A stretch of 14,765 nucleotides of DNA from Bacillota bacterium (GTDB lineage: Bacteria > Bacillota > Bacilli > Alicyclobacillales > SLC66), in contig JAJZAS010000013.1 of assembly GCA_021799325.1 (NCBI GenBank), positions 1 through 14,765 on the forward strand, read 5' to 3'. Below the pieces are notes generated by a model, which worked only from the letters and a program-made list of their open reading frames with translations, was not told the DNA's origin and ran no database searches. Below, in pieces: positions 7,214 through 14,271 of the stretch; position 1 is the first letter of the stretch, and each line of letters opens with the position of its first letter. Both the position numbers and the translations under genes were made by a program.

Positions 7214-7966
7214 TCAATTCACCCCCATTTGTTCCCATTCATATAGTAAAAGCGATGCGACCACGAGTCCTGCTGTTTCCGTTCGCAAGATGCGTTTGCC
7301 AAGCGTCAGCAAACGGCCCCCTGCCGCCTCCATCAGTTGCACTTCTTCTTCTGCAAAGCCGCCTTCTGGGCCAATCACAAACGCAGCAGAGGAGGGAACT
7401 GCCACACGATGAAGAACCTCTTTCAAAGCAGGAAGACCCCCATTTTGCAGCTCATAAGGTACCAGTTTGAGCGCTTCCGAATCCATTAGGGAAAAGGCCG
7501 CCTTCAGCGAATCGGCGAACTTCACCTCGGGAATCACCGTGCGATGTGCAAGTTCTGCCGCCTCTTTGGCAATTCTTCGCCAACGCAAAAGCTTGGATTC
7601 CCGCTTATCCCCTGCTATTTTAGCCACGGAGCGGGCGGCTTGAAATACGATTATCTCTGCCACGCCAATCTCCGCAGCCTGCCTGATGATGAGGTCGATT
7701 TTTTCCCCTTTTGGCAAGCCTTGCAAAAGGGTGAGAGCAATCCCCGCTTCACTCCCGTTCTGCATACGCTCCAACACCTCGACCTCCACCTGCAGATCAG
7801 AGATGGCAGTGATTGCTGCAAGATAGGGGGTTGAAGCGATCACCACTTGCAATTTATCTCCCAGCTTCATCCGCATCACGCGTGTGATGTGGTGATGGTC
7901 TGCCCCTTGTATCACCACTTTATTGCCGTTTTTTAGCGACTTGTCATCAAGAAAATACCGCTGCAT
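7214..7966 (-). CDS. rsmE: 16S rRNA m3U1498 methyltransferase RsmE
   Basis: A SPOUT-class SAM-dependent enzyme that methylates N3 of U1498 in 16S rRNA; 250 aa, normal length. The ATG at 7966 gives the family's usual MQRYF start, with GGGAAGG 8 bases upstream overlapping the end of prmA. Landmarks are an N-terminal PUA-like part with HITRVMRMKLGD (26-37), LIIRQAAEIGV (92-102), then the SAM-binding knot motifs IGPEGGF (198-204) and LGKRILRTETA (222-232). The conserved EAxEQSxR segment reads EAAELAHR (135-142), so the usual Gln-Ser pair is Leu-Ala. It starts 4 bases after prmA and ends 1 base before mtaB, as expected for one operon (yqeT-yqeU-yqeV order in B. subtilis). Confidence 0.95.
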   Translation of the reverse strand: MQRYFLDDKSLKNGNKVVIQGADHHHITRVMRMKLGDKLQVVIASTPYLAAITAISDLQVEVEVLERMQNGSEAGIALTLLQGLPKGEKIDLIIRQAAEIGVAEIIVFQAARSVAKIAGDKRESKLLRWRRIAKEAAELAHRTVIPEVKFADSLKAAFSLMDSEALKLVPYELQNGGLPALKEVLHRVAVPSSAAFVIGPEGGFAEEEVQLMEAAGGRLLTLGKRILRTETAGLVVASLLLYEWEQMGVN

Positions 7967-7970
7967 CCCG

Positions 7971-8933
7971 TCAACCTTCCCATCTGGCACAAACTGCGAG
8001 CCAATCCGCTTCGCGACTCACTTTGATCAAATCGAAGTGATGCATGGCAAGCGCCTCTTTTACTGCCTCCCACTGGTTTTCTACGATGCCAGATGCGATC
8101 AGGCAGCCGCCTTTTTTCAGATGGCGCAATATTTCAGGTATCAGTCTGATCACGAGCCCTGCAAGCAAATTGGCCGTCACCACATCAAACTTTTCCTCAG
8201 TGACCGCCTGGTTCAAGTCAGATTGTAAGACTGTTACGACATCGGACACCTGGTTGTCTTCTACGTTCGCACTTGCCACCCGCACCGCGGTTTCGTCAAG
8301 ATCCACCGCCACCACCCGACTGGCGCCAAGCTTTGCCGCAGCAATAGCGAGAATGCCAGTGCCGGTGCCAACGTCAAGCACCTTTACACCAGGTGTAATC
8401 ATGGCCTCGAGTTGCACTAGGCACAACCTAGTCGTTTCATGAGTACCAGTTCCAAATGCGACACCTGGTTCCACATAAAGTGGCAGTTGCAAATCCGATC
8501 CGCGCCATGAATCTCTCTCCCATACAGGGACAATAGCGAGGCGATCCGACACGGAGAAGGCATGAAAATCTTTTTTCCAGGCATGCAGATAATCGTCCTC
8601 GTCAAGAGAGGAAAAAGTAATATGAAGACGCCCCGGATCAAGTCCATAATCCTGCAGCTTTTGAAGCTTGTCATGCAACTCGTCGATCAACTTTTCAACC
8701 GCTTGTCTGTCATACGTTACGCGGTCAAAATACCCATTCACCACCGCGCCGTCCATCGGCGCGTGCAAATGATCCTCGTCCAGAATCTCACCAAATTGCA
8801 AATGTGCTTTTTTAATTTCGACGTCAAGCCGATCTTCCGTGTCTATCGCCACGGCGCCGAATTCCTCCAACTGCACGGCTACGGCATCCGCTGCCTCAGA
8901 ACTCGTCTTTACGGCTATTTTCCATAAATTCAA
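7971..8933 (-). CDS. prmA: Ribosomal protein L11 methyltransferase PrmA
   Basis: A SAM-dependent enzyme that methylates ribosomal protein L11; 320 aa from a TTG at 8933, the normal family length. The TTG lies 8 bases after AAGGGG and gives the expected start (MNLWKIAV). The frame stays open upstream to 9029, but that part looks like untranslated leader and contains a hairpin. The first 60 or so residues form the L11-recognition domain. The catalytic domain shows EPGVAFGTGTHETT (155-168; DPG is more usual), the SAM motif VLDVGTGTGILAIAAAKLGA (185-204), VAVDLDETAV (208-217) and TANLLAGLV (253-261). It is the orthologue of B. subtilis yqeT, which directly follows dnaJ there; here a small membrane-protein gene and a terminator intervene. 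Confidence 0.95.
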   Translation of the reverse strand: MNLWKIAVKTSSEAADAVAVQLEEFGAVAIDTEDRLDVEIKKAHLQFGEILDEDHLHAPMDGAVVNGYFDRVTYDRQAVEKLIDELHDKLQKLQDYGLDPGRLHITFSSLDEDDYLHAWKKDFHAFSVSDRLAIVPVWERDSWRGSDLQLPLYVEPGVAFGTGTHETTRLCLVQLEAMITPGVKVLDVGTGTGILAIAAAKLGASRVVAVDLDETAVRVASANVEDNQVSDVVTVLQSDLNQAVTEEKFDVVTANLLAGLVIRLIPEILRHLKKGGCLIASGIVENQWEAVKEALAMHHFDLIKVSREADWLAVCARWEG

Positions 8934-8969
8934 ATTGATAATCCCCTTGCTGTTTCGAGCGCTCAAATA

Positions 8970-8993
8970 CCCCGGACGGTCACCCGTTCGGGG
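8970..8993 (-). repeat. 10-bp leader hairpin upstream of prmA
   Basis: A perfect inverted repeat (arms CCCCGGACGG and CCGTTCGGGG, one G-T pair, 4-base loop) lies in the 102-base gap between the small membrane-protein gene and prmA. On the minus strand it is followed by TATTTGAG, too poor in T for a strong intrinsic terminator. It could be a weak attenuator or an mRNA-stabilising stem that sets the prmA level relative to the upstream gene. A further 8-base palindrome (GAGCGCTC, 8957-8964) follows it. Confidence 0.6.
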
Positions 8994-9035
8994 CTCATGC
9001 ATCAAGTGTAGCACAGGTTCAATACCCACGCACCT

Positions 9036-9314
9036 TTACTGTTTACCGCTTTGTACGAGATGCCAGCCTCCGACAGCCGTCATGGCGGCTACCATCCCGT
9101 TCAGTAGCGTCAACGTGAGATCTGGAAGGTTTAGTGAAAATGGAGTGGCCATTGCAAGCGCGATCACCATGCCAATCAACACCGCCAATGCCCTAGTAGG
9201 GATGGCGTGAAGGATTGGCAAGTCCTTTAAGAGTTGAACCACCATCAAAATCGCTAAACTTTGACCGCCCACAGAATGTAAACTGGTTTGAGTGAAGGTG
9301 GTAAGTGAATCCAT
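9036..9314 (-). CDS. Small holin-like membrane protein of unknown function
   Basis: A 92-residue protein I cannot assign to a named family. The ATG at 9314 has a perfect AGGAGG 8 bases upstream, so it is almost certainly translated. Three hydrophobic segments are visible: about 17-36 (with an internal Lys-Asp), 41-60 and 65-87, ending in GGWHLVQSGKQ. The layout (hydrophobic N-terminal helix, short Pro-Thr-Arg turn, a glycine-containing helix with LIGMVIALA, then a small-residue-rich helix with LNGMVAAMTAVGG) resembles small phage holins of the Listeria A118 type, from memory and topology only. No lysin or other phage gene is nearby, so it may be a captured or unrelated protein. It sits between the dnaJ terminator and prmA; B. 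subtilis has no gene in this place. Its ribosome binding site lies in a hairpin. Confidence 0.75.
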   Translation of the reverse strand: MDSLTTFTQTSLHSVGGQSLAILMVVQLLKDLPILHAIPTRALAVLIGMVIALAMATPFSLNLPDLTLTLLNGMVAAMTAVGGWHLVQSGKQ

Positions 9315-9320
9315 TGCACG

Positions 9321-9351
9321 TTCCTCCTGTTTTTCAATTTTACAGGAGAAA
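9321..9351 (-). promoter_or_regulatory. Hairpin masking the ribosome binding site of the small membrane-protein gene
   Basis: On the minus strand TTTCTCCTGT can pair with ACAGGAGGAA (10 pairs, one G-U) across an 11-base A/T-rich loop. The 3' arm contains the whole AGGAGG ribosome binding site, and the start codon follows 7 bases later. A transcript starting upstream of 9351, for example by read-through from dnaJ, would carry the site in closed form. An RNA thermometer, a protein-bound switch or simple damping of read-through translation are all possible. A TAAAAT at 9337-9342 could be a -10 box, which would remove the 5' arm from the RNA, but no -35 box lies at a normal distance. Confidence 0.5.
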
Positions 9352-9378
9352 GTGCCTGCAACAGGTCCATTTAGGGAC

Positions 9379-9406
9379 AAAAAACAAGCCGCGGGAACCC
9401 CGCGAC
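9379..9406 (-). terminator. Intrinsic terminator after dnaJ
   Basis: On the minus strand an 8-bp GC-rich stem (GTCGCGGG with CCCGCGGC, one T-G pair, loop GTT) is followed directly by TTGTTTTTTG. It begins 30 bases after the dnaJ stop codon. It should end most transcripts of the hrcA-grpE-dnaK-dnaJ operon before the small membrane-protein gene. Confidence 0.85.
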
Positions 9407-9436
9407 GAAGATTTTACGTTGTAGAGAGAAACTATT

Positions 9437-10564
9437 TTATTCCCCTTTAAATGCGCTTTTCATGCGATCAAAAAACGACTTGGACGGTTCATGCGCCTCT
9501 TCGCCGAGTTCCTTCGAAAAGTCGCGCAAGATTTCCTTTTGTTTATCTGATAGTTTCGTTGGCGTCTGCACCACTACTCGCACGTGTTGATCGCCTTTCG
9601 ACACTCCGTTGCCAAGCCTTGGCATACCTTTGCCTTTCATATGGAAAACCGTTCCTGTCTGCGTTCCTTCAGGAATACGAAGGCTTTCCCTTCCATAGAG
9701 CGTAGGCACCGTGAACTCATCCCCAAGTGCCGCCTGGATGAAGGAAATCGGGACATCACAGTACACTTCTGTTCCTTCCCGCTTAAAGAAGTCGTGCTTG
9801 TTCACGCGTATCACGATATAGAGGTCTCCTGAAGGAGCCCCACGCTCTCCCGCTTCCCCTGCACCAGTGATGCGAAGCCTATTACCCGTGTCAACACCTG
9901 GTGGCACTTTGACTTCAATCTTCCTGCGCCGTCTTACTGTCCCTGTTCCACGACACGTAGAGCACGGCGTAGTGATTCGCTTTCCGGTACCCTGGCAGGT
10001 GGAACAAGTTCGCCTGTTCACCATGCGGCCAAAGGGGGTATTCGTAACATATTCTTGAACACCGCTTCCTTTGCAGGTACTGCAGGTTTCCACCTTCGTC
10101 CCCGGTTTTGCCCCGCTTCCTGAACAGGTATCGCAGGTTTCTGTCCGTGGAATCTCGATTTCCTTGGTCAGACCAAAGGCTGCATCTTGAAAATCGATAG
10201 CCATCGTGTACTCCATATCCGCGCCTCGTTGTGGACCACGTTGCCTTCCTCCACCGCCACCGCCAAAAAACATATCAAAAATATCGCCAAAACCGCCAAA
10301 ATCAGCATTGAATCCACCCTGACCGCCAAAACCGCCTTGCGTTGGATCCTGGTGGCCAAAACGGTCATAGTTAGCTCTCTTATCCGTGTCAGACAATACT
10401 TCGTAAGCTTCTTGCAATTCTTTGAATTTCTCTTCTGCTTGGTGATCTTCTTTGTTGACATCAGGATGAAGCTTACGCGCCAATCCGCGGTAGGCTTTCT
10501 TGATCTCCTCTGGCGACGCCGAGCGATCGACTCCGAGCACTTCGTAATAATCCCGTTTACTCAC
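9437..10564 (-). CDS. dnaJ: Chaperone protein DnaJ (Hsp40)
   Basis: Co-chaperone that delivers unfolded proteins to DnaK and stimulates its ATPase; cytosolic, 375 aa. The N-terminal J domain (1-70) has the essential HPD at 33-35. A Gly/Phe-rich linker follows (about 77-106, with a run of six Gly). The zinc-binding domain has all four repeats: CDTCSGSG (144-151), CSTCKGSG (161-168), CSTCQGTG (187-194) and CSTCRGTG (201-208). The substrate-binding and dimerisation domains complete a type I DnaJ. The GTG at 10564 is chosen because it gives MSKRDYYEVLGV and lies 8 bases after TGAGGG; the frame is open upstream into the intergenic hairpin. It is the last gene before the terminator. Confidence 0.97.
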   Translation of the reverse strand: MSKRDYYEVLGVDRSASPEEIKKAYRGLARKLHPDVNKEDHQAEEKFKELQEAYEVLSDTDKRANYDRFGHQDPTQGGFGGQGGFNADFGGFGDIFDMFFGGGGGGRQRGPQRGADMEYTMAIDFQDAAFGLTKEIEIPRTETCDTCSGSGAKPGTKVETCSTCKGSGVQEYVTNTPFGRMVNRRTCSTCQGTGKRITTPCSTCRGTGTVRRRRKIEVKVPPGVDTGNRLRITGAGEAGERGAPSGDLYIVIRVNKHDFFKREGTEVYCDVPISFIQAALGDEFTVPTLYGRESLRIPEGTQTGTVFHMKGKGMPRLGNGVSKGDQHVRVVVQTPTKLSDKQKEILRDFSKELGEEAHEPSKSFFDRMKSAFKGE

Positions 10565-10598
10565 TGAGGCGTCCCTCACTCCCCATAAAATAGGTGCC

Positions 10599-10622
10599 GG
10601 CGAGAGGGGTTGGCCTCTCGCC
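10599..10622 (-). repeat. 9-bp hairpin between dnaK and dnaJ
   Basis: Perfect arms GGCGAGAGG and CCTCTCGCC around a 6-base loop, 16 bases after the dnaK stop and about 35 bases before the dnaJ start. No T-run directly follows on the minus strand (GGCACCTATTTTATG), so it is not a clear terminator. Likely uses are protection of the dnaK 3' end after RNA processing or partial attenuation giving more DnaK than DnaJ; both are inferences. Confidence 0.65.
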
Positions 10623-10638
10623 ATCTTTCATTTTCTCA

Positions 10639-12456
10639 TTACTTCTTGTCATCGTCTACCACGTTGTAATCGGCATCCATCACATTGTCATCATGGGGGT
10701 GTTGGTGTGCTTCCCCATCCTGAGAGGCCTGTTCATATAGCTTGACAGAAAGCGCCTGGATCGCACTGCTCAGTTCTTCGAATGCTACTTTGATGGCATC
10801 CATATCGCTGCCGCCAAGCGCATCTTTCAGTTTTTGTTTAGCCTCTTCTGCCTTATCTTTTTCTTCAGCACTCGCCTTATCCCCAATATCCTTGATTGTT
10901 TTGTCCGTTTGATAAATCAGGTTGTCAGCTTGATTGCGAAGTTCTGTTTCCTCGCGATGCTTTTTGTCTTCGTCCGCGTGCAGTTCCGCTTCCTTCACCA
11001 TGCGATCAATCTCATCTTTCCCCAGACCACTGGACGAGGTGATGGTGATCTTCTGGCTCTTGCCAGTACCAAGGTCTTTGGCCGAAACGTGCACGATACC
11101 GTTCGCGTCAATGTCAAATGTGACTTCGATTTGCGGAATGCCACGCGGTGCAGGTGGAAGATCCGAAAGTGTGAACCGCCCCAACGTCTTATTGTCGCGG
11201 GCAAATTCCCGTTCCCCTTGTAGCACATGAATTTCCACAGAAGTTTGATTGTCTGCCGCGGTGGAATAGACTTGCTTTTTGGATGTCGGAATAGTGGTAT
11301 TGCGCTCGATCATCCGTGTCATGACGCCACCAAGTGTTTCGATGCCAAGTGAGAGTGGGGTCACGTCGAGGAGCACTACGCCCTTGACATCCCCTGTGAG
11401 CACACCCGCTTGAATAGCCGCACCAACTGCTACGACCTCATCCGGATTGACGCCCTTGAATGGTTCTTTGCCCGTCACTTTCTTGATCGCTTCCACGACC
11501 GCAGGGATACGGGTAGACCCACCAACGAGAATGACTTTATCAATTTCATTTAAAGACAGTCCTGCATCGGACAGCGCCTGACGGGTTGGCCCCATAGTCG
11601 CCTCGACGAGATCAGCAGTCATTTCATCAAATTTGGCCCTAGTCAAATTGATCTCGAGGTGCTTAGGCCCCGATGCGTCCGCCGATATAAACGGCAGAGA
11701 AATGGACGTGGTCAGCGCACTCGACAATTCTTTTTTGGCCTTTTCTGCTGAATCTTTGAGGCGCTGCATCGCCATGCGGTCTTTGCTAAGATCGATGCCG
11801 TTTTCCTTCTTGAATTCTTCCACTAAGTAATTGATGATCCGCTCGTCAAAATCATCGCCGCCAAGGTGGTTGTTCCCACTCGTTGCCTTCACTTCAAACA
11901 CGCCATCGCCAAGTTCCAAAATGGAAACGTCAAATGTACCGCCGCCAAGGTCATACACGAGAATGGTGTGATCCCCATCTTTATCGAGACCATAAGCAAG
12001 TGCAGCTGCCGTTGGCTCGTTGACGATGCGAAGCACGTCGAGTCCGGCGATCTTCCCGGCATCTTTGGTTGCTTGACGCTGGCTGTCGTTAAAATAGGCC
12101 GGCACAGTGATGACAGCTTGCGTGATCGTTTCGCCCAGATACGCTTCCGCATCGGATTTTAACTTTTGCAAAATCATTGCAGAAATTTCCTGCGGGGTGT
12201 ATTCTTTGTCTTCTATTTTTACTTTATAACTGGTGCCCATGTGACGTTTGATGGAAATCACGGTACCATCAGGATTGGTCACCGCTTGCCGTTTGGCGAT
12301 GTCACCGACAAGGCGTTCCCCCGTCTTGGAAAATCCAACGATTGAGGGCGTGGTGCGATTGCCTTCCGCATTGGGAATAACGATGGTTTCTCCGCCTTCC
12401 ATCACCGCCACACAAGAGTTAGTGGTGCCAAGGTCAATACCGATTACTTTAGCCAT
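10639..12456 (-). CDS. dnaK: Chaperone protein DnaK (Hsp70)
   Basis: ATP-dependent Hsp70 chaperone, 605 aa, full length. The nucleotide-binding domain (1-357) shows GIDLGTTNS (6-14), VYDLGGGTFDVS (167-178) and ILVGGSTRIP (309-318). It has the shorter form of this domain found in Gram-positive bacteria. The interdomain linker is VVLLDVTP (360-367), followed by the beta-sandwich substrate domain and the helical lid. The tail ends in NVMDADYNVVDDDKK, the usual acidic Hsp70 terminus, but is preceded by a histidine-rich stretch (GEAHQHPHDD, 581-590) where homologues often have Gly/Gln-rich sequence. The ATG at 12456 follows AGGAGG by 9 bases. It lies 19 bases after grpE and is controlled with it by HrcA/CIRCE. 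Confidence 0.99.
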   Translation of the reverse strand: MAKVIGIDLGTTNSCVAVMEGGETIVIPNAEGNRTTPSIVGFSKTGERLVGDIAKRQAVTNPDGTVISIKRHMGTSYKVKIEDKEYTPQEISAMILQKLKSDAEAYLGETITQAVITVPAYFNDSQRQATKDAGKIAGLDVLRIVNEPTAAALAYGLDKDGDHTILVYDLGGGTFDVSILELGDGVFEVKATSGNNHLGGDDFDERIINYLVEEFKKENGIDLSKDRMAMQRLKDSAEKAKKELSSALTTSISLPFISADASGPKHLEINLTRAKFDEMTADLVEATMGPTRQALSDAGLSLNEIDKVILVGGSTRIPAVVEAIKKVTGKEPFKGVNPDEVVAVGAAIQAGVLTGDVKGVVLLDVTPLSLGIETLGGVMTRMIERNTTIPTSKKQVYSTAADNQTSVEIHVLQGEREFARDNKTLGRFTLSDLPPAPRGIPQIEVTFDIDANGIVHVSAKDLGTGKSQKITITSSSGLGKDEIDRMVKEAELHADEDKKHREETELRNQADNLIYQTDKTIKDIGDKASAEEKDKAEEAKQKLKDALGGSDMDAIKVAFEELSSAIQALSVKLYEQASQDGEAHQHPHDDNVMDADYNVVDDDKK

Positions 12457-12475
12457 AGATGTTAGCCTCCTCTTA

Positions 12476-13084
12476 TTATTCGCTCACTTTTACCATTGCA
12501 GGACGCAATACTTTGTCCTTGAAATAAAAACCGGAACGCATCACTGCGATGACGATGCCAGGCTCGCGATCCTCAGTTGACTCTGACATCACCGCTTCAT
12601 GCAAACTCGGATCAAAGGCTTGCCCAATCGGATCCATTTGCCGAAGCCCCATGTTTTCAAGTAAACCGAAGAATTGCTTATAGACCATACCCACCCCTTT
12701 GGCAATACTTCCCGCATCGCCTGAAGACTCTGCAGCCTGCAATGCCAACGCAAAGTTGTCAAGCACCGGAAGCAATTCACCGATCAGTTTGGTATTAGCC
12801 AAATTGAGCAGCTCTTCTTTTTCCTGCCTGGTGCGACGACGGAAATTATCAAAATCCGCATGAACGCGCAACAGCCTGTCCTCAAGCTCTGCCACTTTGG
12901 CTTGCCACATCTGCTCTGAGCCAGCCTCCGCCGACTCCTCTTCCGGTACTTCAGTGACCAGATCTTCTGCCAATGATTCAGCAGCATCCTGCGCAGTGCT
13001 ATCTTGCGCGCGGTCCTTCTCTTGCGTGAACTCCTCTTCACGGGGTTCCCCAGAATTCGATTCCTGATGCTTTGATGAACTCAA
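12476..13084 (-). CDS. grpE: Nucleotide exchange factor GrpE
   Basis: Releases ADP from DnaK so that the chaperone cycle continues; cytosolic dimer. The TTG at 13084 (202 aa) is chosen because GGAGG lies 8 bases upstream; the TTG at 13099 lies before that site. The first 57 or so residues are highly acidic and low in complexity, probably disordered. A long coiled-coil helix follows (about 58-105, with DFDNFRRRTRQEKEE at 77-91). The C-terminal beta domain shows FDPSLHEAV (157-165) and GFYFKDKVLRPAMVKVSE (185-202); canonical GrpE has GY..xDRVLRPA, so this is a close match. The gene lies 33 bases after hrcA and 19 bases before dnaK. Confidence 0.97.
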   Translation of the reverse strand: MSSSKHQESNSGEPREEEFTQEKDRAQDSTAQDAAESLAEDLVTEVPEEESAEAGSEQMWQAKVAELEDRLLRVHADFDNFRRRTRQEKEELLNLANTKLIGELLPVLDNFALALQAAESSGDAGSIAKGVGMVYKQFFGLLENMGLRQMDPIGQAFDPSLHEAVMSESTEDREPGIVIAVMRSGFYFKDKVLRPAMVKVSE

Positions 13085-13117
13085 ATCCAACGCCTCCAAG
13101 CCAATAAATTGCGCACT

Positions 13118-14167
13118 CTATCCTGAATACCACTTGGTTACCAGTTGGGTCATTTCTTTTGAAAGGTAATCCAGCACCCTGATGACCCGTCCGTATTCCA
13201 TTCTAGTTGGTCCGATGATGCCGATGACTCCCACAGGATCTTCACCAATCCGGTATGTCGCTGTGACCAAAGAACAATTCTGCAACATCGAGAGTTCATT
13301 TTCACCGCCGATTCGCACCGATAAAGGCGCGCTCAACTTGCTCTCCTGCAGAAGTGCTTTTGAAACCAGATCATGATGCTCTAACCAAGAAAGAACGGAT
13401 TTGGCTTTCTCCACATTGTGAAACTCAGGCTGCAATAACATGTTAGTGGTGCCGCCAAGAAACACTTTTCCATCCTTCTCTGAAACAATCACGTTCAACA
13501 ACCGGTCCAAAATTCGTTGCGCTTCTTCAAAGTCCCTCATTTGCCTTGCTACTTCGCGCGATATTTCTTCAAATATGCGAGACCGCATTTGATAGATGGG
13601 AATTCCAACTAGTTTCTCGTTGAGGAGACGCACCAGTTGCTCCACTTGCGAAAGTGAAATATCATCTGGAAAACTGACCGTTTTGTTCTGTACCTGTCCG
13701 GTAGACGTCACCACCAGCAATACAGCAGAATGCTCAGTGATGGGTACGACCTGCAGGCTGCGCAACGTGTTGTCGTAGACCTGAGGGCCAAGTACCACTG
13801 CGGTGTACTGGGTAAATGTGGACAAATACAAAGCAGTCTGTTGCGCCACTTTTTCGATCTCATCGACGCGCTCGCTGAACAGCATTTTCATTTTTGAAAT
13901 TTCCTCTTGTTTCAACCGTTCACCAAGCTGCAACAGGTGATCCACATAATAACGGTAACCTTGCTGTGAAGGCACTCTACCCGCCGAAGTGTGTGGTTGT
14001 TCCAGATACCCCTGTTCTTCTAGATCAGCCATTTCATTGCGAATGGTGGCGGCGCTTAGCCCCATATCCACATGCTTGGATATTGACCTTGATCCTACAG
14101 GTTCCGCTGATTGGATATAGTCTTCCACGATCATGCGCAGAATCATTTTCTGACGTTCAGATAGCAC
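13118..14167 (-). CDS. hrcA: Heat-inducible transcription repressor HrcA
   Basis: Repressor of class I heat-shock genes that binds the CIRCE operator; its folding depends on GroEL in B. subtilis. From the GTG at 14167 it has 349 aa, the usual size, and begins MLSERQKMIL, the normal HrcA start; GGGGAGG lies 7 bases upstream. ATG 14173 is in frame but only 1 base from that site. The N-terminal winged-helix DNA-binding domain (about 1-75) contains SAEPVGSRSISK, GLSAATIRNEMADLEEQGYL and HTSAGRVPS. The remainder is the dimerisation and effector part, with the conserved IGPTRMEYGRVI near the end. It is first in the operon and should repress its own transcription. Confidence 0.98.
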   Translation of the reverse strand: MLSERQKMILRMIVEDYIQSAEPVGSRSISKHVDMGLSAATIRNEMADLEEQGYLEQPHTSAGRVPSQQGYRYYVDHLLQLGERLKQEEISKMKMLFSERVDEIEKVAQQTALYLSTFTQYTAVVLGPQVYDNTLRSLQVVPITEHSAVLLVVTSTGQVQNKTVSFPDDISLSQVEQLVRLLNEKLVGIPIYQMRSRIFEEISREVARQMRDFEEAQRILDRLLNVIVSEKDGKVFLGGTTNMLLQPEFHNVEKAKSVLSWLEHHDLVSKALLQESKLSAPLSVRIGGENELSMLQNCSLVTATYRIGEDPVGVIGIIGPTRMEYGRVIRVLDYLSKEMTQLVTKWYSG

Positions 14168-14203
14168 AGTCATCCCTCCCCAGACTGAACTGAGGCCATC
14201 TTG

Positions 14204-14230
14204 TTAGCACTCTTAATCGTTGAGTGCTAA
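14204..14230. promoter_or_regulatory. CIRCE operator (HrcA binding site)
   Basis: Perfect consensus inverted repeat: TTAGCACTC, a 9-base spacer (TTAATCGTT), then GAGTGCTAA. It lies between the promoter and the hrcA start, inside the expected 5' leader, where HrcA blocks transcription and where the element has also been reported to affect mRNA stability. It identifies the operon as class I heat shock. Confidence 0.98.
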
Positions 14231-14241
14231 TCGTTAAAGAA

Positions 14242-14271
14242 AATGTATCAAATTCACGGGTCAAGTGTCAA
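14242..14271 (-). promoter_or_regulatory. Sigma-A-type promoter of the hrcA-grpE-dnaK-dnaJ operon
   Basis: On the minus strand TTGACA (perfect -35, 14266-14271) is separated by 18 bases from TACATT (4 of 6) preceded by the extended -10 motif TGA. The predicted start of transcription falls just before CIRCE, the standard arrangement for class I heat-shock operons. The -35 box contains the hemW stop codon (TGA, 14268-14270). Confidence 0.75.

Noticed and set aside
8934..9029. An N-terminal extension of PrmA
   Set aside because: It would translate through the leader hairpin and is not part of the PrmA family; TTG 8933 has a good ribosome binding site and gives the normal length.
14259..14271. 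Tandem TTGAC repeats upstream of hrcA, resembling a CtsR box
   Set aside because: The repeats are 7 bases apart, not the 10 expected for CtsR, and TTGACA is better explained as the -35 box.
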